64,000 nucleotides of DNA from Clostridiaceae bacterium (GCA_910574345.1 CAJSZV010000007.1:177061-241060); one strand, 5' to 3'. Positions 1 to 9,101 are shown, counted from the stretch's first letter. A program made the numbers and translations. Notes: generated from the letters alone by a model not told the origin.

Positions 1-1996
1 AGCTCTTTAGGAACTTGGTTATACTGAGAGCAATTCCGCCAATGGAAAGTCCATTCAGCAGATCAATAATCCCGCTAAAATCTGCATTGCCCATCTTTTC
101 GATGAGAGTATCCGCTAAGCCGCCAAGAGCACTTGCGATGCCGCCGACAATTGCCTTGACCCCATTCCATAAAGCCTGAAGAACCTGCAAGAGTTTACAG
201 TTTGCCAAGGCATTCCCCATCGCTTCCACAGCATTAAGGAACCCACTTTTCATACTCCCGGTAGATTCTCCAACCTGTGACATTCTTTCATGAATCCGTT
301 CAAGCATAGAATGAATGAACTCCATGCCCGGAAGTTTAATTTTTTCTTTGACAAGGTTCAAGAATTCTTTTACTGATTCCTTTACCTTATCTAAATCTGG
401 AAGATTGAATCTATCCTTTACTTCTTTGGCAAAATCCTTAAAAGCACCCGCTGCCTTTCCTACGAAACCGATAACACCCTGAATCGCTTTGTTGAAAATA
501 TCGTTTTTCTTGATAAATTCATCGAGACATACAAGCCATTCTCCGATACCGCCGGTAACAGTCAGGATGCCGCCTCCAAGATCGTCCAATCCTCCGAACA
601 ACGGAACTATTGCATTAAATATTGCTGAAAAAGCCTGCTTCACAATATCCAGAATCGCAAACAATCCCTTGAAGGTATTTTTCAGATTTTTGGATGCGGA
701 TTCGCTAAGTTTCAGATGAGAGGTAAATTCCTTTAGTCCAACTGTAAGGTTATAAAGCCGCTCTGAAGTTATGGGTGGAAATATCTCACGGAATCCCTCA
801 GATATCGGTTTGACAACACTGGCAAGACCCTCAAAAGCATTTTTAGCCGCCTCAATCAAAGCAGTACGTCCGCCCATGTCTTTCCATCCTTGCAGCATGG
901 AATTACGGGCATCTGACTGAGCATCAATAAACCCTCCGATTGCATTACTCAGGCTTGTCCAAAGGGTTTTCGCTTCTTCAAAGTCACCGAACAGAATTTC
1001 CCAGGTCATGGCCCAACCAGAGCCGACAGCCTCTTTCAGCGTATCCATCAACTGGCTAAAAGTTTTTACTTCCTGAGCGGCAGCAAAAGCCTTCTTACCA
1101 ATTTCAGTAGTCTCATCAGCATAATCTCGCAAGGTATTGACAAGAACATCTGTGGTCATCCACTGATACTGCAAGCTGTCGTTGAAATTCTTCGTGGCGT
1201 TGATAGCCTCGTCCATGGTGGAGCCCTGATTGTTTTCGGTCAACACACGATACATTCCATCAGCGGTCTTTTCCACTGTTCCTGCCGCAACAGCCGCTTC
1301 CAAAAGCTGTGTCTTGAATTCCACTGTTGCCATGTTTGCGTTTTCAATGGATTTCCAGTCAATCAGCTTTACATAACCAGCCGATAAAGCCTGCGCAAAG
1401 TTATACATGGCTCTGGAAGCCTCATTTGCATTCGCGCCGGAAATGGCAGCTTCGTTCGATATACCCTGAATCGCCATTACAGCATCTTCCAGTTTAACAC
1501 CAGCATTTGTGAATTTACCGATATTCGAAGTCATATCCTGAAACGAATAAATCGTTTTATCTGAATACGTATTCAACTCCTGGAGATATCCATTCACTTC
1601 TTCCAAAGAAGCGCCGGTACTCATCATGATTGTCTGAATCGAACCCATTTTCAGTTCGTATTCTTCAAATCCCTGAGAGATTGGTTCTATAGTAAGCGAA
1701 TGAAGCATCTGCTTTCCGGTATTGATAACCGAATTGGTAATGTTGGCAAGAGCGGTTACAGCCATGACTTCAAACGCCGAGAATTTAGCGTGGACGGTTT
1801 CCACCGCACTGGTAAGCCCTGACATATTGCAGTTTTTTGCCGCAGAATTTACATTCTCCAAGCCCTTTGCAGCACCGTCCAAATTCAGACTGCGCTTTAG
1901 CTTGTCAAGAGTCGAGAGGCTGGTCTGAACATTCTGCTCGAACTGTTTATTGTCGAACCGCATCTCGACAACTCTTTCGTCAACTGTCTTGCTCAT
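1..1996 (-). CDS. Tail tape measure protein, partial (C-terminal part beyond window)
   Basis: Minus-strand frame open from ATG at 1996 to the window edge, about 665 residues. It begins MSKTVDERVVEMRFDNKQFE, a typical start for Firmicutes tape measure proteins, followed by long amphipathic helices and a hydrophobic glycine/alanine-rich stretch near the visible end (IVGGIASALGGLADTLIEKM). Tape measure proteins set tail length and travel through the tail during injection. The ATG overlaps the stop of the upstream gene by four bases (ATGA), indicating translational coupling. The gene is truncated only by the window. Confidence 0.93.
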   Translation of the reverse strand, partial: MSKTVDERVVEMRFDNKQFEQNVQTSLSTLDKLKRSLNLDGAAKGLENVNSAAKNCNMSGLTSAVETVHAKFSAFEVMAVTALANITNSVINTGKQMLHSLTIEPISQGFEEYELKMGSIQTIMMSTGASLEEVNGYLQELNTYSDKTIYSFQDMTSNIGKFTNAGVKLEDAVMAIQGISNEAAISGANANEASRAMYNFAQALSAGYVKLIDWKSIENANMATVEFKTQLLEAAVAAGTVEKTADGMYRVLTENNQGSTMDEAINATKNFNDSLQYQWMTTDVLVNTLRDYADETTEIGKKAFAAAQEVKTFSQLMDTLKEAVGSGWAMTWEILFGDFEEAKTLWTSLSNAIGGFIDAQSDARNSMLQGWKDMGGRTALIEAAKNAFEGLASVVKPISEGFREIFPPITSERLYNLTVGLKEFTSHLKLSESASKNLKNTFKGLFAILDIVKQAFSAIFNAIVPLFGGLDDLGGGILTVTGGIGEWLVCLDEFIKKNDIFNKAIQGVIGFVGKAAGAFKDFAKEVKDRFNLPDLDKVKESVKEFLNLVKEKIKLPGMEFIHSMLERIHERMSQVGESTGSMKSGFLNAVEAMGNALANCKLLQVLQALWNGVKAIVGGIASALGGLADTLIEKMGNADFSGIIDLLNGLSIGGIALSITKFLKS

Positions 1997-2370
1997 AGCT
2001 TCGTAACCTCCCTCCATGCTTCATTTGCGATTTTGTCAAAAATAGGCTGGATAGCAGGATTGATGTAATCTCGCCCCTGTACCCAGCCGCCGTTTCTTGT
2101 TCCATGCCCGTATTGCAGGATGATGGCAATCGGAACTCCATTTTGAATATTTGAGTTGTAAAACGAAATCGTTACCGACCCGTTCTTGTTCTTAATCTCG
2201 TATCGCCATGAACTGGCGGTTTTTCCCGAATCGACAGGTGTTGCAGACGCAAGGGCGGCTACTCCCTCTCGACCGTACTTATCAAGGTCTCCGAGTTTAA
2301 CGACCTCTTTTGCCCTCTCTAAATACCTTGTCAATTTAGAGAAGTCGCCCTTTTGTCTGAACGTTATCAT
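1993..2370 (-). CDS. HK97 gp10-like head-tail/tail completion protein
   Basis: 125 residues. The centre (ATPVDSGKTASSWRYEI followed by ILQYGHGTRNGGWVQGRDYI) matches the HK97 gp10-like family of neck or tail completion proteins. SD is GAGGAG nine bases before the ATG. Its position is unusual: members normally lie between the capsid connectors and the major tail protein, but here it is between the lysin and the tape measure. The stop overlaps the tape measure start. Family assignment is fairly sure; its exact role in this virion is inferred. Confidence 0.75.
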   Translation of the reverse strand: MITFRQKGDFSKLTRYLERAKEVVKLGDLDKYGREGVAALASATPVDSGKTASSWRYEIKNKNGSVTISFYNSNIQNGVPIAIILQYGHGTRNGGWVQGRDYINPAIQPIFDKIANEAWREVTKL

Positions 2371-2383
2371 ATAAAATTCTCCT

Positions 2384-3943
2384 CTACATAAGCGCGTTTA
2401 CCCTGCTCTGAACCACAGAGTAGTCATAGCCGGCTTTGGTGAGCGCCTCTTTACGGGCATCACCGTTGCCCCATTTTCCCTGTATGACCTCACGAGCCAC
2501 AGCATCAACCGATTTCTTGGAAGAAGAGACGAGAGCGTTGACGCGGTTCTGGACCTCACTGTAGTCATAGCCGGCCTTGGCGAGCGCCTCTTTACGGGCA
2601 TCACCGTTGCCCCATTTTCCGGCGATTACTTCCTTCGCAACTTCGTCTACGGACTTCTTGGAAACTCCAGCCTTTCCGGAAAGGATAGCGTTTACACGCC
2701 CCTGGACCTCAGCGTAATTGTAACCAGCCGCAGTAAGGGCGTTTTTACGAGCATCGCCATTGCCCCAAGCTCCATGAATCACCTCGTTGGCAATCTCATC
2801 TACGGTCTTCTTCGTTTCCGGAGAAACAACGGTTGAAGTGCCGGCGGCATATTTCGGACGGGCGAACCCACGGATATACCCCCAGCCGACATTGATGGTA
2901 CGGCGGTCAACCTTTTCGCCCTTATTACCCTCGATACAGACAATCGTGTCGCCGTATACCTGCTCCACATAACCGATATGGTCTGCATAACCGTCATTCG
3001 GCTGCGTGGAATCGTCCCAGTTGAACAGGATTACGTCCCCGACCTCAGGCTTCACAGAACCATCCTCAATCCAGATGCCCTTTTTCTTAAAGATCTCGAT
3101 GTGCTTCTCGCAGCCCACTTCGGTCCCGATCAGATCGACAGCCCCTGCCTTAATTGCACAGGCGGATACGAATGCATCACACCATTCATCAGTGGTCTGT
3201 ATTGCATAACCGCGGGCAAGCGGCTTATGGGAGTTGTATGTATCCAGAATCTCTTTGAACTTCCCATTTGCTTCGGAATATCCAAGCCAGCCGCGGGCAA
3301 CATCCAATACAGTGTTTGCCGTTATCCCGGTTTTGACAGTATTGCTCTCCTCTGAAAAATAGTAGTTCATATCAACATTTCCGCTGATTCCGGGAACGCT
3401 GCCCTTGCTGCTGTACTGATGGAAAGAGCACGGATAATCTGCATCGCCGCTCCAGTCAGCAAGCCATTTGATATACTTGTCGAGAAGAGCGTGGTCGTAC
3501 CAGTTCCGGTAGTAGTCAATGTTAAAATAGACTCCAGCCTTATATCCGAGAGATTCCACCGTTTCACAGAACGCTTTTGTATGTGCATTGCATTCGGCTC
3601 TCCCAAGCGTCACACCGGAAGCCGCTGCCTTTGTGACTGTGTCATACTCGAAGTCGAAGAACACGATGGTCTCTTTACCGAGACCGGCTTTCTGAAGATT
3701 CGCGATGCATGACCGCGCCTCCTGCTTCGCCTCTTCGACATTGAGTGCATAAGAAAAGTGGTACACACCCATAATGGCGAGACCCGCTTCCTTACACTTC
3801 TTTACATTTTCAAAGAATCTGGAATCTACTGTATGTCTGTAACCCTCTCTGAGAATTACAAACTCGATTCCACTATTCTTAACCTTCCCGGCATCAATAT
3901 TTCCTTGCCAGGTTGAGATATCTATTCCGCACTTTTTAGGCAT
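2384..3943 (-). CDS. Modular lysin: GH25 lysozyme + CHAP peptidase/amidase + three CW_7 repeats
   Basis: 519 residues from the chosen ATG at 3943. Residues about 1-200 are a GH25 muramidase (GIDISTWQG start, FFDFEYD acidic motif). About 215-365 form a CHAP-type domain with the catalytic pair visible as EWCDAFVSA and ADHIGYVE. Three tandem copies of about 40 residues (WGNGDARK..ALxxAGYDYxxVQxRVNAL) are CW_7/Cpl-7-type wall-binding repeats. An in-frame GTG at 3952 and an ATG at 3949 exist, but the SD AAGGGG is eight bases before 3943. The gene lies inside the tail operon, between tail chaperone and gp10-like genes, rather than beside a holin. It may be the endolysin or a tail-associated wall hydrolase. 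Confidence 0.93.
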   Translation of the reverse strand: MPKKCGIDISTWQGNIDAGKVKNSGIEFVILREGYRHTVDSRFFENVKKCKEAGLAIMGVYHFSYALNVEEAKQEARSCIANLQKAGLGKETIVFFDFEYDTVTKAAASGVTLGRAECNAHTKAFCETVESLGYKAGVYFNIDYYRNWYDHALLDKYIKWLADWSGDADYPCSFHQYSSKGSVPGISGNVDMNYYFSEESNTVKTGITANTVLDVARGWLGYSEANGKFKEILDTYNSHKPLARGYAIQTTDEWCDAFVSACAIKAGAVDLIGTEVGCEKHIEIFKKKGIWIEDGSVKPEVGDVILFNWDDSTQPNDGYADHIGYVEQVYGDTIVCIEGNKGEKVDRRTINVGWGYIRGFARPKYAAGTSTVVSPETKKTVDEIANEVIHGAWGNGDARKNALTAAGYNYAEVQGRVNAILSGKAGVSKKSVDEVAKEVIAGKWGNGDARKEALAKAGYDYSEVQNRVNALVSSSKKSVDAVAREVIQGKWGNGDARKEALTKAGYDYSVVQSRVNALM

Positions 3944-3948
3944 AATCA

Positions 3949-4494
3949 TCACCCCTTCGAATTTAATTGTTTTCTTCGTGCTGCATTTAAAGCGGCATTG
4001 CGTTTCATAATTTCTCTCCTGCTTCTCTTTTTAGGTGGCGAATTCTTAATGTTGCACACCTTAATAAGAGTAAGAAGACGATTAAGATGCCACTTCTGAC
4101 ACTCAAACGGAATATTCAGAGCAATCATCCAGTAGTAAATAATCTCTGCCGTAACTTGTTCTCTGCTGGCTTTTACTGCCTTTTCCTCCGTAAAATGAGT
4201 AGCAGTCATCGGAGCATCGATGTATCGGTTAATTTGGTCGATACAAGATGTTGTCAGATAGTTATACACTTCCGGATTCACATTCTGCGTGAGTGTCATA
4301 CATTGCACATAATCCAATGTTTCCTCAAGCGTCTTTTCCTGTTTGGTAAGAAAGGGCTTGCACCATTTGGATTCCCATTTTGAAAGGGAGACAAGGGAAT
4401 GCTCCAACTGCAATGTTTGCTCTTTGGGGTAGATAAACATCTGGTTTATTTCATCCCATTGTTCCTCGCCAGCAGGTATTGTAATTCGCAACAT
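3949..4494 (-). CDS. Probable tail assembly chaperone (downstream member)
   Basis: 181 residues from ATG 4494, which has GAGGAGG eight bases upstream; a GTG nine bases earlier is less well placed. Mostly helical, no membrane segment, with a basic C-terminus (PPKKRSRREIMKRNAALNAARRKQ). It lies just after the major tail protein and another chaperone-like gene and before the tape measure block, the position of the second tail assembly chaperone in long-tailed phages. No classic -1 frameshift joining it to the upstream gene was seen; the two are separate frames 27 bp apart. The role is inferred mainly from position. Confidence 0.55.
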   Translation of the reverse strand: MLRITIPAGEEQWDEINQMFIYPKEQTLQLEHSLVSLSKWESKWCKPFLTKQEKTLEETLDYVQCMTLTQNVNPEVYNYLTTSCIDQINRYIDAPMTATHFTEEKAVKASREQVTAEIIYYWMIALNIPFECQKWHLNRLLTLIKVCNIKNSPPKKRSRREIMKRNAALNAARRKQLNSKG

Positions 4495-4521
4495 TCCCTT
4501 CACCTCCTCTTGCTTTCAGAT

Positions 4522-4920
4522 TTAATTCGCTACCGGAGTCAATGCCGGCGCTGCCCCCTGTCTGGAGTTCGGAACAATACCGTTCACAAACTTTGCCGCC
4601 GCATCAGCGTTGGTTGCCAGCTCCATAAATAGGACAGAATAAGCTTCCGTTTCGGAAAAAGCCTTGGACAGTTCATCAGATTTGATAAACCGCTTCCCGT
4701 CGGGGCTCTTCTCGCCGTATGCTTTGAGAATCAGTTCCTTGAAAATCTTGATGATGGCCGGAGTATCCTGTGCTGCCACAATTCTCCGAATCATCTCAGA
4801 CAGCCCGCCGGTAGTCCCCATTTCCATCTCCATACATTCCGCCTCGGAAAGATTGAAGTAATGGTCTTCCGTGCGCTCAGTTCCGTTGTAATCCTTGTAG
4901 GTTATCGCTTTCTTTAACAT
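4522..4920 (-). CDS. Tail assembly chaperone, gpG-like
   Basis: 132 residues, starting MLKKAITYKDYNGTERTEDH at ATG 4920 with AAAGGAG eight bases upstream; an upstream in-frame start would lack a ribosome site. The pattern of an N-terminal beta strand, the acidic LSEAECMEMEM segment and helical middle matches the first tail assembly chaperone of siphophages, which coats the tape measure before tube polymerisation. It is separated from the major tail protein by a strong terminator, which would lower its level relative to the tube subunit. Confidence 0.7.
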   Translation of the reverse strand: MLKKAITYKDYNGTERTEDHYFNLSEAECMEMEMGTTGGLSEMIRRIVAAQDTPAIIKIFKELILKAYGEKSPDGKRFIKSDELSKAFSETEAYSVLFMELATNADAAAKFVNGIVPNSRQGAAPALTPVAN

Positions 4921-4942
4921 AATGTTTTCTCCTTTCGACAAT

Positions 4943-4984
4943 AAAAAAAAAAGGAGCCGCCAGCTTTTACACTGAAACGGCTCC
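4943..4984 (-). terminator. Rho-independent terminator between major tail protein and tail chaperone
   Basis: Read on the minus strand: GGAGCCG, an 18-base loop, CGGCTCC, then a run of ten T. It lies directly after the major tail protein stop. Partial termination would keep tube protein far above chaperone and tape measure levels. Confidence 0.85.
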
Positions 4985-5011
4985 CAATCTACTTAAATAT
5001 GAAGTTGTGAA

Positions 5012-5719
5012 TTAGCCCGCTGTCTGGAACTCCTGATAAAGCTTCAGAATCTCATCCGGCAGCGGCAGCCTTGCGTCAACGCCATCCGTACCGCCCTCGG
5101 TGGTAGGCTCTGTACCGTACAGAATCTCCTCCAGCTTAGCCATGAACTTGGCGTCAAACTTGGTGGAATCGAAAGTAAGACATGCCGTCGGCTTGAGCTT
5201 CTTACCATCGATAACCGTGTTGATAGCCACCGGAGTCGTGCTGATCTCCCAGGAGAGGGTGATAGGTTCCGGGCTGTCGTTGATGGTAGAATAGCCTTTT
5301 TCGGACGGAGCAGCCAAAGCACCGTAAATCAGATGCAGCTTATAGCCGTAGTCGTTGTTGTCCACATCGTTGCCCAGAATAGTCCGGTAAGAGAGACCGA
5401 ACGTCTTTCTGGACTGCTGACCTGCAAACATACCGGGCACAACCTCGACCGAGCCATCGCACTCCGCAAATTCATCAGGGTACATATACGCCTCGACAGT
5501 AGCCCCAAATTCCTCCGCCGACATCAGATTCAGGTACTTGATGTTATCTGCGTAAATCGGAGAAGCTTCCGCTCCGGAAGGACTTTCCGATACAGCACTC
5601 AGACCATTCCATGCGACACCTTTACTGTAAACGCCGCCAGCCTGAATAGGGTAAAGAACGCCGCGATCCACACCGGTCTCATACAGACGCTCGCCAGTTT
5701 TATCCCAAACAAGTTTCAT
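5012..5719 (-). CDS. Major tail (tube) protein
   Basis: 235 residues. Start MKLVWDKTGERLYETGVDRG, beta-rich, with LYPIQAGGVYSKGVAWNGL and an SYRTILGNDVDNNDYGYKLH core typical of Firmicutes siphophage major tail proteins. SD AAGGAGG stands nine bases before the ATG. It forms the tail tube around the tape measure. It follows the neck protein genes and is closed by a strong terminator, fitting a highly expressed structural gene. Confidence 0.85.
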   Translation of the reverse strand: MKLVWDKTGERLYETGVDRGVLYPIQAGGVYSKGVAWNGLSAVSESPSGAEASPIYADNIKYLNLMSAEEFGATVEAYMYPDEFAECDGSVEVVPGMFAGQQSRKTFGLSYRTILGNDVDNNDYGYKLHLIYGALAAPSEKGYSTINDSPEPITLSWEISTTPVAINTVIDGKKLKPTACLTFDSTKFDAKFMAKLEEILYGTEPTTEGGTDGVDARLPLPDEILKLYQEFQTAG

Positions 5720-5733
5720 AGATTTGTTCCTCC

Positions 5734-6045
5734 TTAAAAGAATATGGTAAAGACATCATGATTCAGGTTGTCTTTTTCGTAATGCCGGATAAACCGACAA
5801 GTAGGCAAAGCAGCTACTTTACCTACGAGTAGACTATCCGGATCTTTATCAATGACTGTTACCGAATATTTTCGATGAGACAAATAAACCCCGTCATTCG
5901 CATACGTGTTCTCGATACCGTCAAGACCGTATACGATGGCGGGGTAATTCATCTTAACCGATTCTGGGGGTTGAAAATAAGCATTCCTCGTTCCAAGGAT
6001 CTCACAGAATATCTCATGTAGCAGAAAACGTCTGTTCGTCGCCAT
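5734..6045 (-). CDS. Tail terminator / tail completion protein
   Basis: 103 residues from ATG 6045, chosen because AGGGGG lies eight bases before it; a GTG at 6054 is poorly spaced. The ending FIRHYEKDNLNHDVFTIFF and the PAIVYGLDGIENTYAND segment are characteristic of the small protein that caps the tail tube in these phages. It overlaps the preceding connector by about 30 bp and immediately precedes the major tail protein, the conserved place for a tail terminator. Confidence 0.68.
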   Translation of the reverse strand: MATNRRFLLHEIFCEILGTRNAYFQPPESVKMNYPAIVYGLDGIENTYANDGVYLSHRKYSVTVIDKDPDSLLVGKVAALPTCRFIRHYEKDNLNHDVFTIFF

Positions 6046-6352
6046 GATATACACCCCCTATTGTCAGAATCAGCCTTGGGTACTGAACTTCTACATTTGA
6101 AATTTTCCATTTAGCGCCCATAAACCCAACGTACCGCATCGAATGAAAATTCTCATTGGCAAACGGATCGGCAACGATGCTGATCTCATTTGCAACATTG
6201 ATGTCGTCGTTGAGCGTTTCAGCGCTTTGGAGCCTGCGCATATTACGAGTCAAATCACCATAGTACATACGCTCGGTAATCTGCTCTTCCCACACACCAG
6301 GTCTCGTTTCCACTGTTTCAGCATAGCCGATTGGTCCGTAAAATTTCGCCAT
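6014..6352 (-). CDS. Head closure / head-tail connector protein
   Basis: 112 residues. SH3-like beta-rich connector type: MAKFYGPIGYAETVETRPGVWEE start and VGFMGAKWKISNVEVQYPRLI ending. Sited between the capsid and tail terminator genes, where head closure proteins of HK97-like phages lie. GGAGG is eleven bases before the ATG. Assignment rests on length, position and general sequence character. Confidence 0.65.
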   Translation of the reverse strand: MAKFYGPIGYAETVETRPGVWEEQITERMYYGDLTRNMRRLQSAETLNDDINVANEISIVADPFANENFHSMRYVGFMGAKWKISNVEVQYPRLILTIGGVYHGDEQTFSAT

Positions 6353-6374
6353 TTTGAATTTTCACCTCCGAACA

Positions 6375-8246
6375 TTAGCCGCTGACAGACGCATTCGTCT
6401 CTTTCTCCTCGATGACGATAGCAGACTTAATTCTGGTAAGCTGACCGGACTTGCGCGTCTCCAGCAGCGACTGAAGCTGATTGAACTTGATATCGAAGTC
6501 GGTGAAGTGCGTCACATCCCCACCCTTGGAAGCGCCGTATCCGTAGTCAGCCATATTCACGCAAATCGCGTGCAGCTTGTGCTTGACGCCGTCGGAATCG
6601 GTACGAACCTTCCCCTCGAACTGCGTAACCTCATAGATATTGGCAACGCCCAAAGCCGCAGCAAGCTCGGTATCCGTCTCGTAAATACGGCGGCCATTAC
6701 GGTCACGAGCGAGAATCATGGTGTTGTGCATATCAGTGGTAATGAACAGATCCGGCTTACCGGTACCACGGAAGTCCTTGCGAGCCTTACGCAGAGCCGT
6801 AACCATAGCCTCTGCATAAATGAAGCTTTCGCCGAAATACTGCTCGGTGTTGGCACCCTGAAGCTCTTTTGCCATGGCTGCAAAGTCCACATCCTTGTGG
6901 ATGGTGTACAGCTCATCGTCAGTCCAGATTGGACGAATCTTGTCCGGGAAGATTTTCTCAGGGTCACTGTTAGGACGCTCATCACCCAGCATGGTAGCAA
7001 CAGCCAGCGTTTCTTTCAAAGAAATCTGGTCGATGCTATACTGGAACTGAACGTAATCGAAATCCTCGATATCCACCACATCATCACGATGCAGTTCGGA
7101 AGTGACATATACAGTCTGCGGGTCCGTGGTACGCCTTACCAGCTCGTAGTTGCCGGTGATTTTCTTCTCGTTTCCTTTCTGATAACCCTTGGCGGACAGT
7201 GCGTCGATGTTCCGAATATCTACATGAGAAGTACGAACCCGACCGTGAGGGATTTTCTGAGTCTTGGCCATGATAGCGTCAACCCATCCCATATCATTGG
7301 TGATAAGTTCGGGAGTGCGGCTGGGATGCGCCTCAACATACTCCGGGAACATGGTGGTGATGTTTCCGTTGCCGGTCTGAATAAAGCCACTGATATCGGC
7401 GTGCTGAAGACCATGCTCCTCGCTATAAATTTTCATAGCAAGCTTGAGCGAACCAACGTTGCTGGATTTAGCGATCTCCAGAATTTCACTCTGAGCCGCG
7501 TGAGAGAGAACATTCTCCTGAGTCTCACCCTTGTTGTCAAACACATTATGTTTCATATCTTCGTTTCCTCCTTTAGAATCGTCATTGTTATCTTCCGGCT
7601 CCCCATTTTCACTGAGAGCCATCCCGACCATAGCCAACATCACGTTCTGCTCCTTTTCGTCGAGCTTCTTACAAATCCGGTCAAAGACCTCGCCGACGGT
7701 TTCGTCGTCTTCAGACGGTTTGTCGTCCGGTTTCTTGTCCTTGGATTCGCCTTTATCGTCCGGCTTCTTGTCTTTGTTTTCGCCCTCATCAGAGTGATAG
7801 AGCATGATGTTTTCGTTGTAATTGATAATCAGCTCATCCTCGACGGCAACGCCGTGATTCATAACAGTGTCAATGTAGGCTCCGGGATTTGCACCCGCCA
7901 GAACAAGGCTCACCTCACGGATGATACCGTGAACGACATCTTTCCCCATCTGCTTCAACTGATTTGCCGCGATGGACAAGGAAACAACGTCCCCGTGCTG
8001 AACCAACTTTTTAGCCGTCTGTCCGGATTCCGTATCGTTAAACGTACAGTAGGCATAAACCCCATCATCCCTGTTTTCCAACAATGCGTGCCCCAAAACA
8101 TTATTCTGGGAATCATGCTGATGGTTCCAAACCAGGCTTACAGTCTCGCCGTCCTGCTGTTTAAAAGCATTCTTACGGATAATTCTTCCGTCGGCGCACT
8201 GCAAATCATTTCTCGTGGCCCAGCCACTGAAATCATATTTTGCCAT
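6375..8246 (-). CDS. Fused prohead protease and major capsid protein, HK97 type
   Basis: 623 residues. Residues 1-150 form a prohead protease-like domain (WNHQHDSQNNVLGHALLENR with the His; then VVSLSIAANQL with the Ser, and REVSLVLAGANPGAYID). About 150-230 is a charged linker rich in KDKKPDDK and acidic residues, which may act as the scaffold. About 231-623 is the HK97-fold capsid subunit (ending KSGQLTRIKSAIVIEEKE). At the junction an AAAGGAGG site ten bases before an in-frame ATG (7556) would allow separate translation of a 393-residue capsid protein. SD before the main ATG is AAGGAGG. Confidence 0.9.
   Translation of the reverse strand: MAKYDFSGWATRNDLQCADGRIIRKNAFKQQDGETVSLVWNHQHDSQNNVLGHALLENRDDGVYAYCTFNDTESGQTAKKLVQHGDVVSLSIAANQLKQMGKDVVHGIIREVSLVLAGANPGAYIDTVMNHGVAVEDELIINYNENIMLYHSDEGENKDKKPDDKGESKDKKPDDKPSEDDETVGEVFDRICKKLDEKEQNVMLAMVGMALSENGEPEDNNDDSKGGNEDMKHNVFDNKGETQENVLSHAAQSEILEIAKSSNVGSLKLAMKIYSEEHGLQHADISGFIQTGNGNITTMFPEYVEAHPSRTPELITNDMGWVDAIMAKTQKIPHGRVRTSHVDIRNIDALSAKGYQKGNEKKITGNYELVRRTTDPQTVYVTSELHRDDVVDIEDFDYVQFQYSIDQISLKETLAVATMLGDERPNSDPEKIFPDKIRPIWTDDELYTIHKDVDFAAMAKELQGANTEQYFGESFIYAEAMVTALRKARKDFRGTGKPDLFITTDMHNTMILARDRNGRRIYETDTELAAALGVANIYEVTQFEGKVRTDSDGVKHKLHAICVNMADYGYGASKGGDVTHFTDFDIKFNQLQSLLETRKSGQLTRIKSAIVIEEKETNASVSG
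7554..7574 (-). promoter_or_regulatory. Internal ribosome binding site and ATG for free capsid subunit
   Basis: Inside the fused gene, AAAGGAGG (7567-7574) precedes the in-frame ATG at 7556 (MKHNVFDNKGETQ) by about ten bases. The SD itself is read in frame as Lys-Gly-Gly. It falls exactly at the border between linker and capsid domain. Confidence 0.65.
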
Positions 8247-8261
8247 TTTGAATTTTCCTCC

Positions 8262-9101
8262 TTACTTCTTTTTCTGTGATGATTTACGCTTGCGCTTGGA
8301 CACCTTCGGCATCTCGGCGGCAATCTTGTCAAACTCCTTTTGATAAATTTCCTCATAAGAAGAGTCCAAAGACTCCTTTGCGGCTTTATAGGCTTCCCTC
8401 GCTGCGGAGATTGCCGATTTTAACCTGCTGGCAACCTGTTTTCGTTCAGCCGAAGCATTGGCAGAATTAGCCGCGCGGTCTTCTTTTGTTTCTTCTGACA
8501 CCTGTTGCTTTCTCGCAGTGGCATCGGAACGGACACCTTCTTTACTGGACTGGGATTCTTCGCTTACTTTCGATTTTGCCGCTTTCGAATCCGAACGCAA
8601 CTTGGCAATTTTCTCGTTACGCTCGGCTATCCGTTTTGCTCGTTCAGCTTTTGGCAAACTGTCCGGAATCTTTTCAGCCATAAGACGTTCTATCGCAGAA
8701 TTAGTCTTGGATGTTATCCTTTCCTTCTCTGCCGTCGAGGTTTTTTCGATATCTTCCAAATCGGATTTTTTATCCGAATCGATTGCCTCTTTTTTACGAG
8801 ATGCCCTTTTGGTTAGAGCATCGTTCAACTCCTTCAGACGTGCAGAGATTTGTTCCCTTGTGGCCGATGCTCTTTCTCTAAGCGCTGTTATAGTCTGTTT
8901 TCGCTTTTCCTGTTCCCCCTCAACCTTGGCCTTTTTCTCGGCTTTGATTTCGTTTTTGGTATAGGACCAGACTTTCTTTCCTTCATCCGAAAGCTTGGTA
9001 GCTGAGCGGCGTCCTTTCAATTCCCTGGTTCGCATGTAATATTCATGAGCTTTTTGGGGGTCGTAATAGGGAGAGGCATAATGCTGAAGATTATTGTCCA
9101 T
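8262..9101 (-). CDS. Highly charged coiled-coil head-region protein
   Basis: 279 residues, unusually rich in Lys, Glu, Arg, Ala and Ser, with long heptad-like helices and a lysine-rich tail (KVSKRKRKSSQKKK). No enzyme motif. It sits between the portal and the protease-capsid gene, the usual place of scaffold or internal head proteins. The N-terminus (MDNNLQHYASPYYDPQKAH) resembles loosely the His-containing N-terminal motif of the proteins starting at 10,928, 13,213 and 17,956. Likely an internal head or scaffold-like component; function unknown. Confidence 0.72.
   Translation of the reverse strand: MDNNLQHYASPYYDPQKAHEYYMRTRELKGRRSATKLSDEGKKVWSYTKNEIKAEKKAKVEGEQEKRKQTITALRERASATREQISARLKELNDALTKRASRKKEAIDSDKKSDLEDIEKTSTAEKERITSKTNSAIERLMAEKIPDSLPKAERAKRIAERNEKIAKLRSDSKAAKSKVSEESQSSKEGVRSDATARKQQVSEETKEDRAANSANASAERKQVASRLKSAISAAREAYKAAKESLDSSYEEIYQKEFDKIAAEMPKVSKRKRKSSQKKK

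Noticed and set aside
3949..4941. Programmed frameshift joining the two tail chaperone genes
   Set aside because: The genes are separated by 27 bp with a new SD; no slippery heptamer near the first stop.
6354..8279. A 641-codon plus-strand open frame opposite the protease-capsid gene
   Set aside because: It mirrors a certain gene, has no family similarity and no ribosome site; long antisense frames are common opposite such genes.
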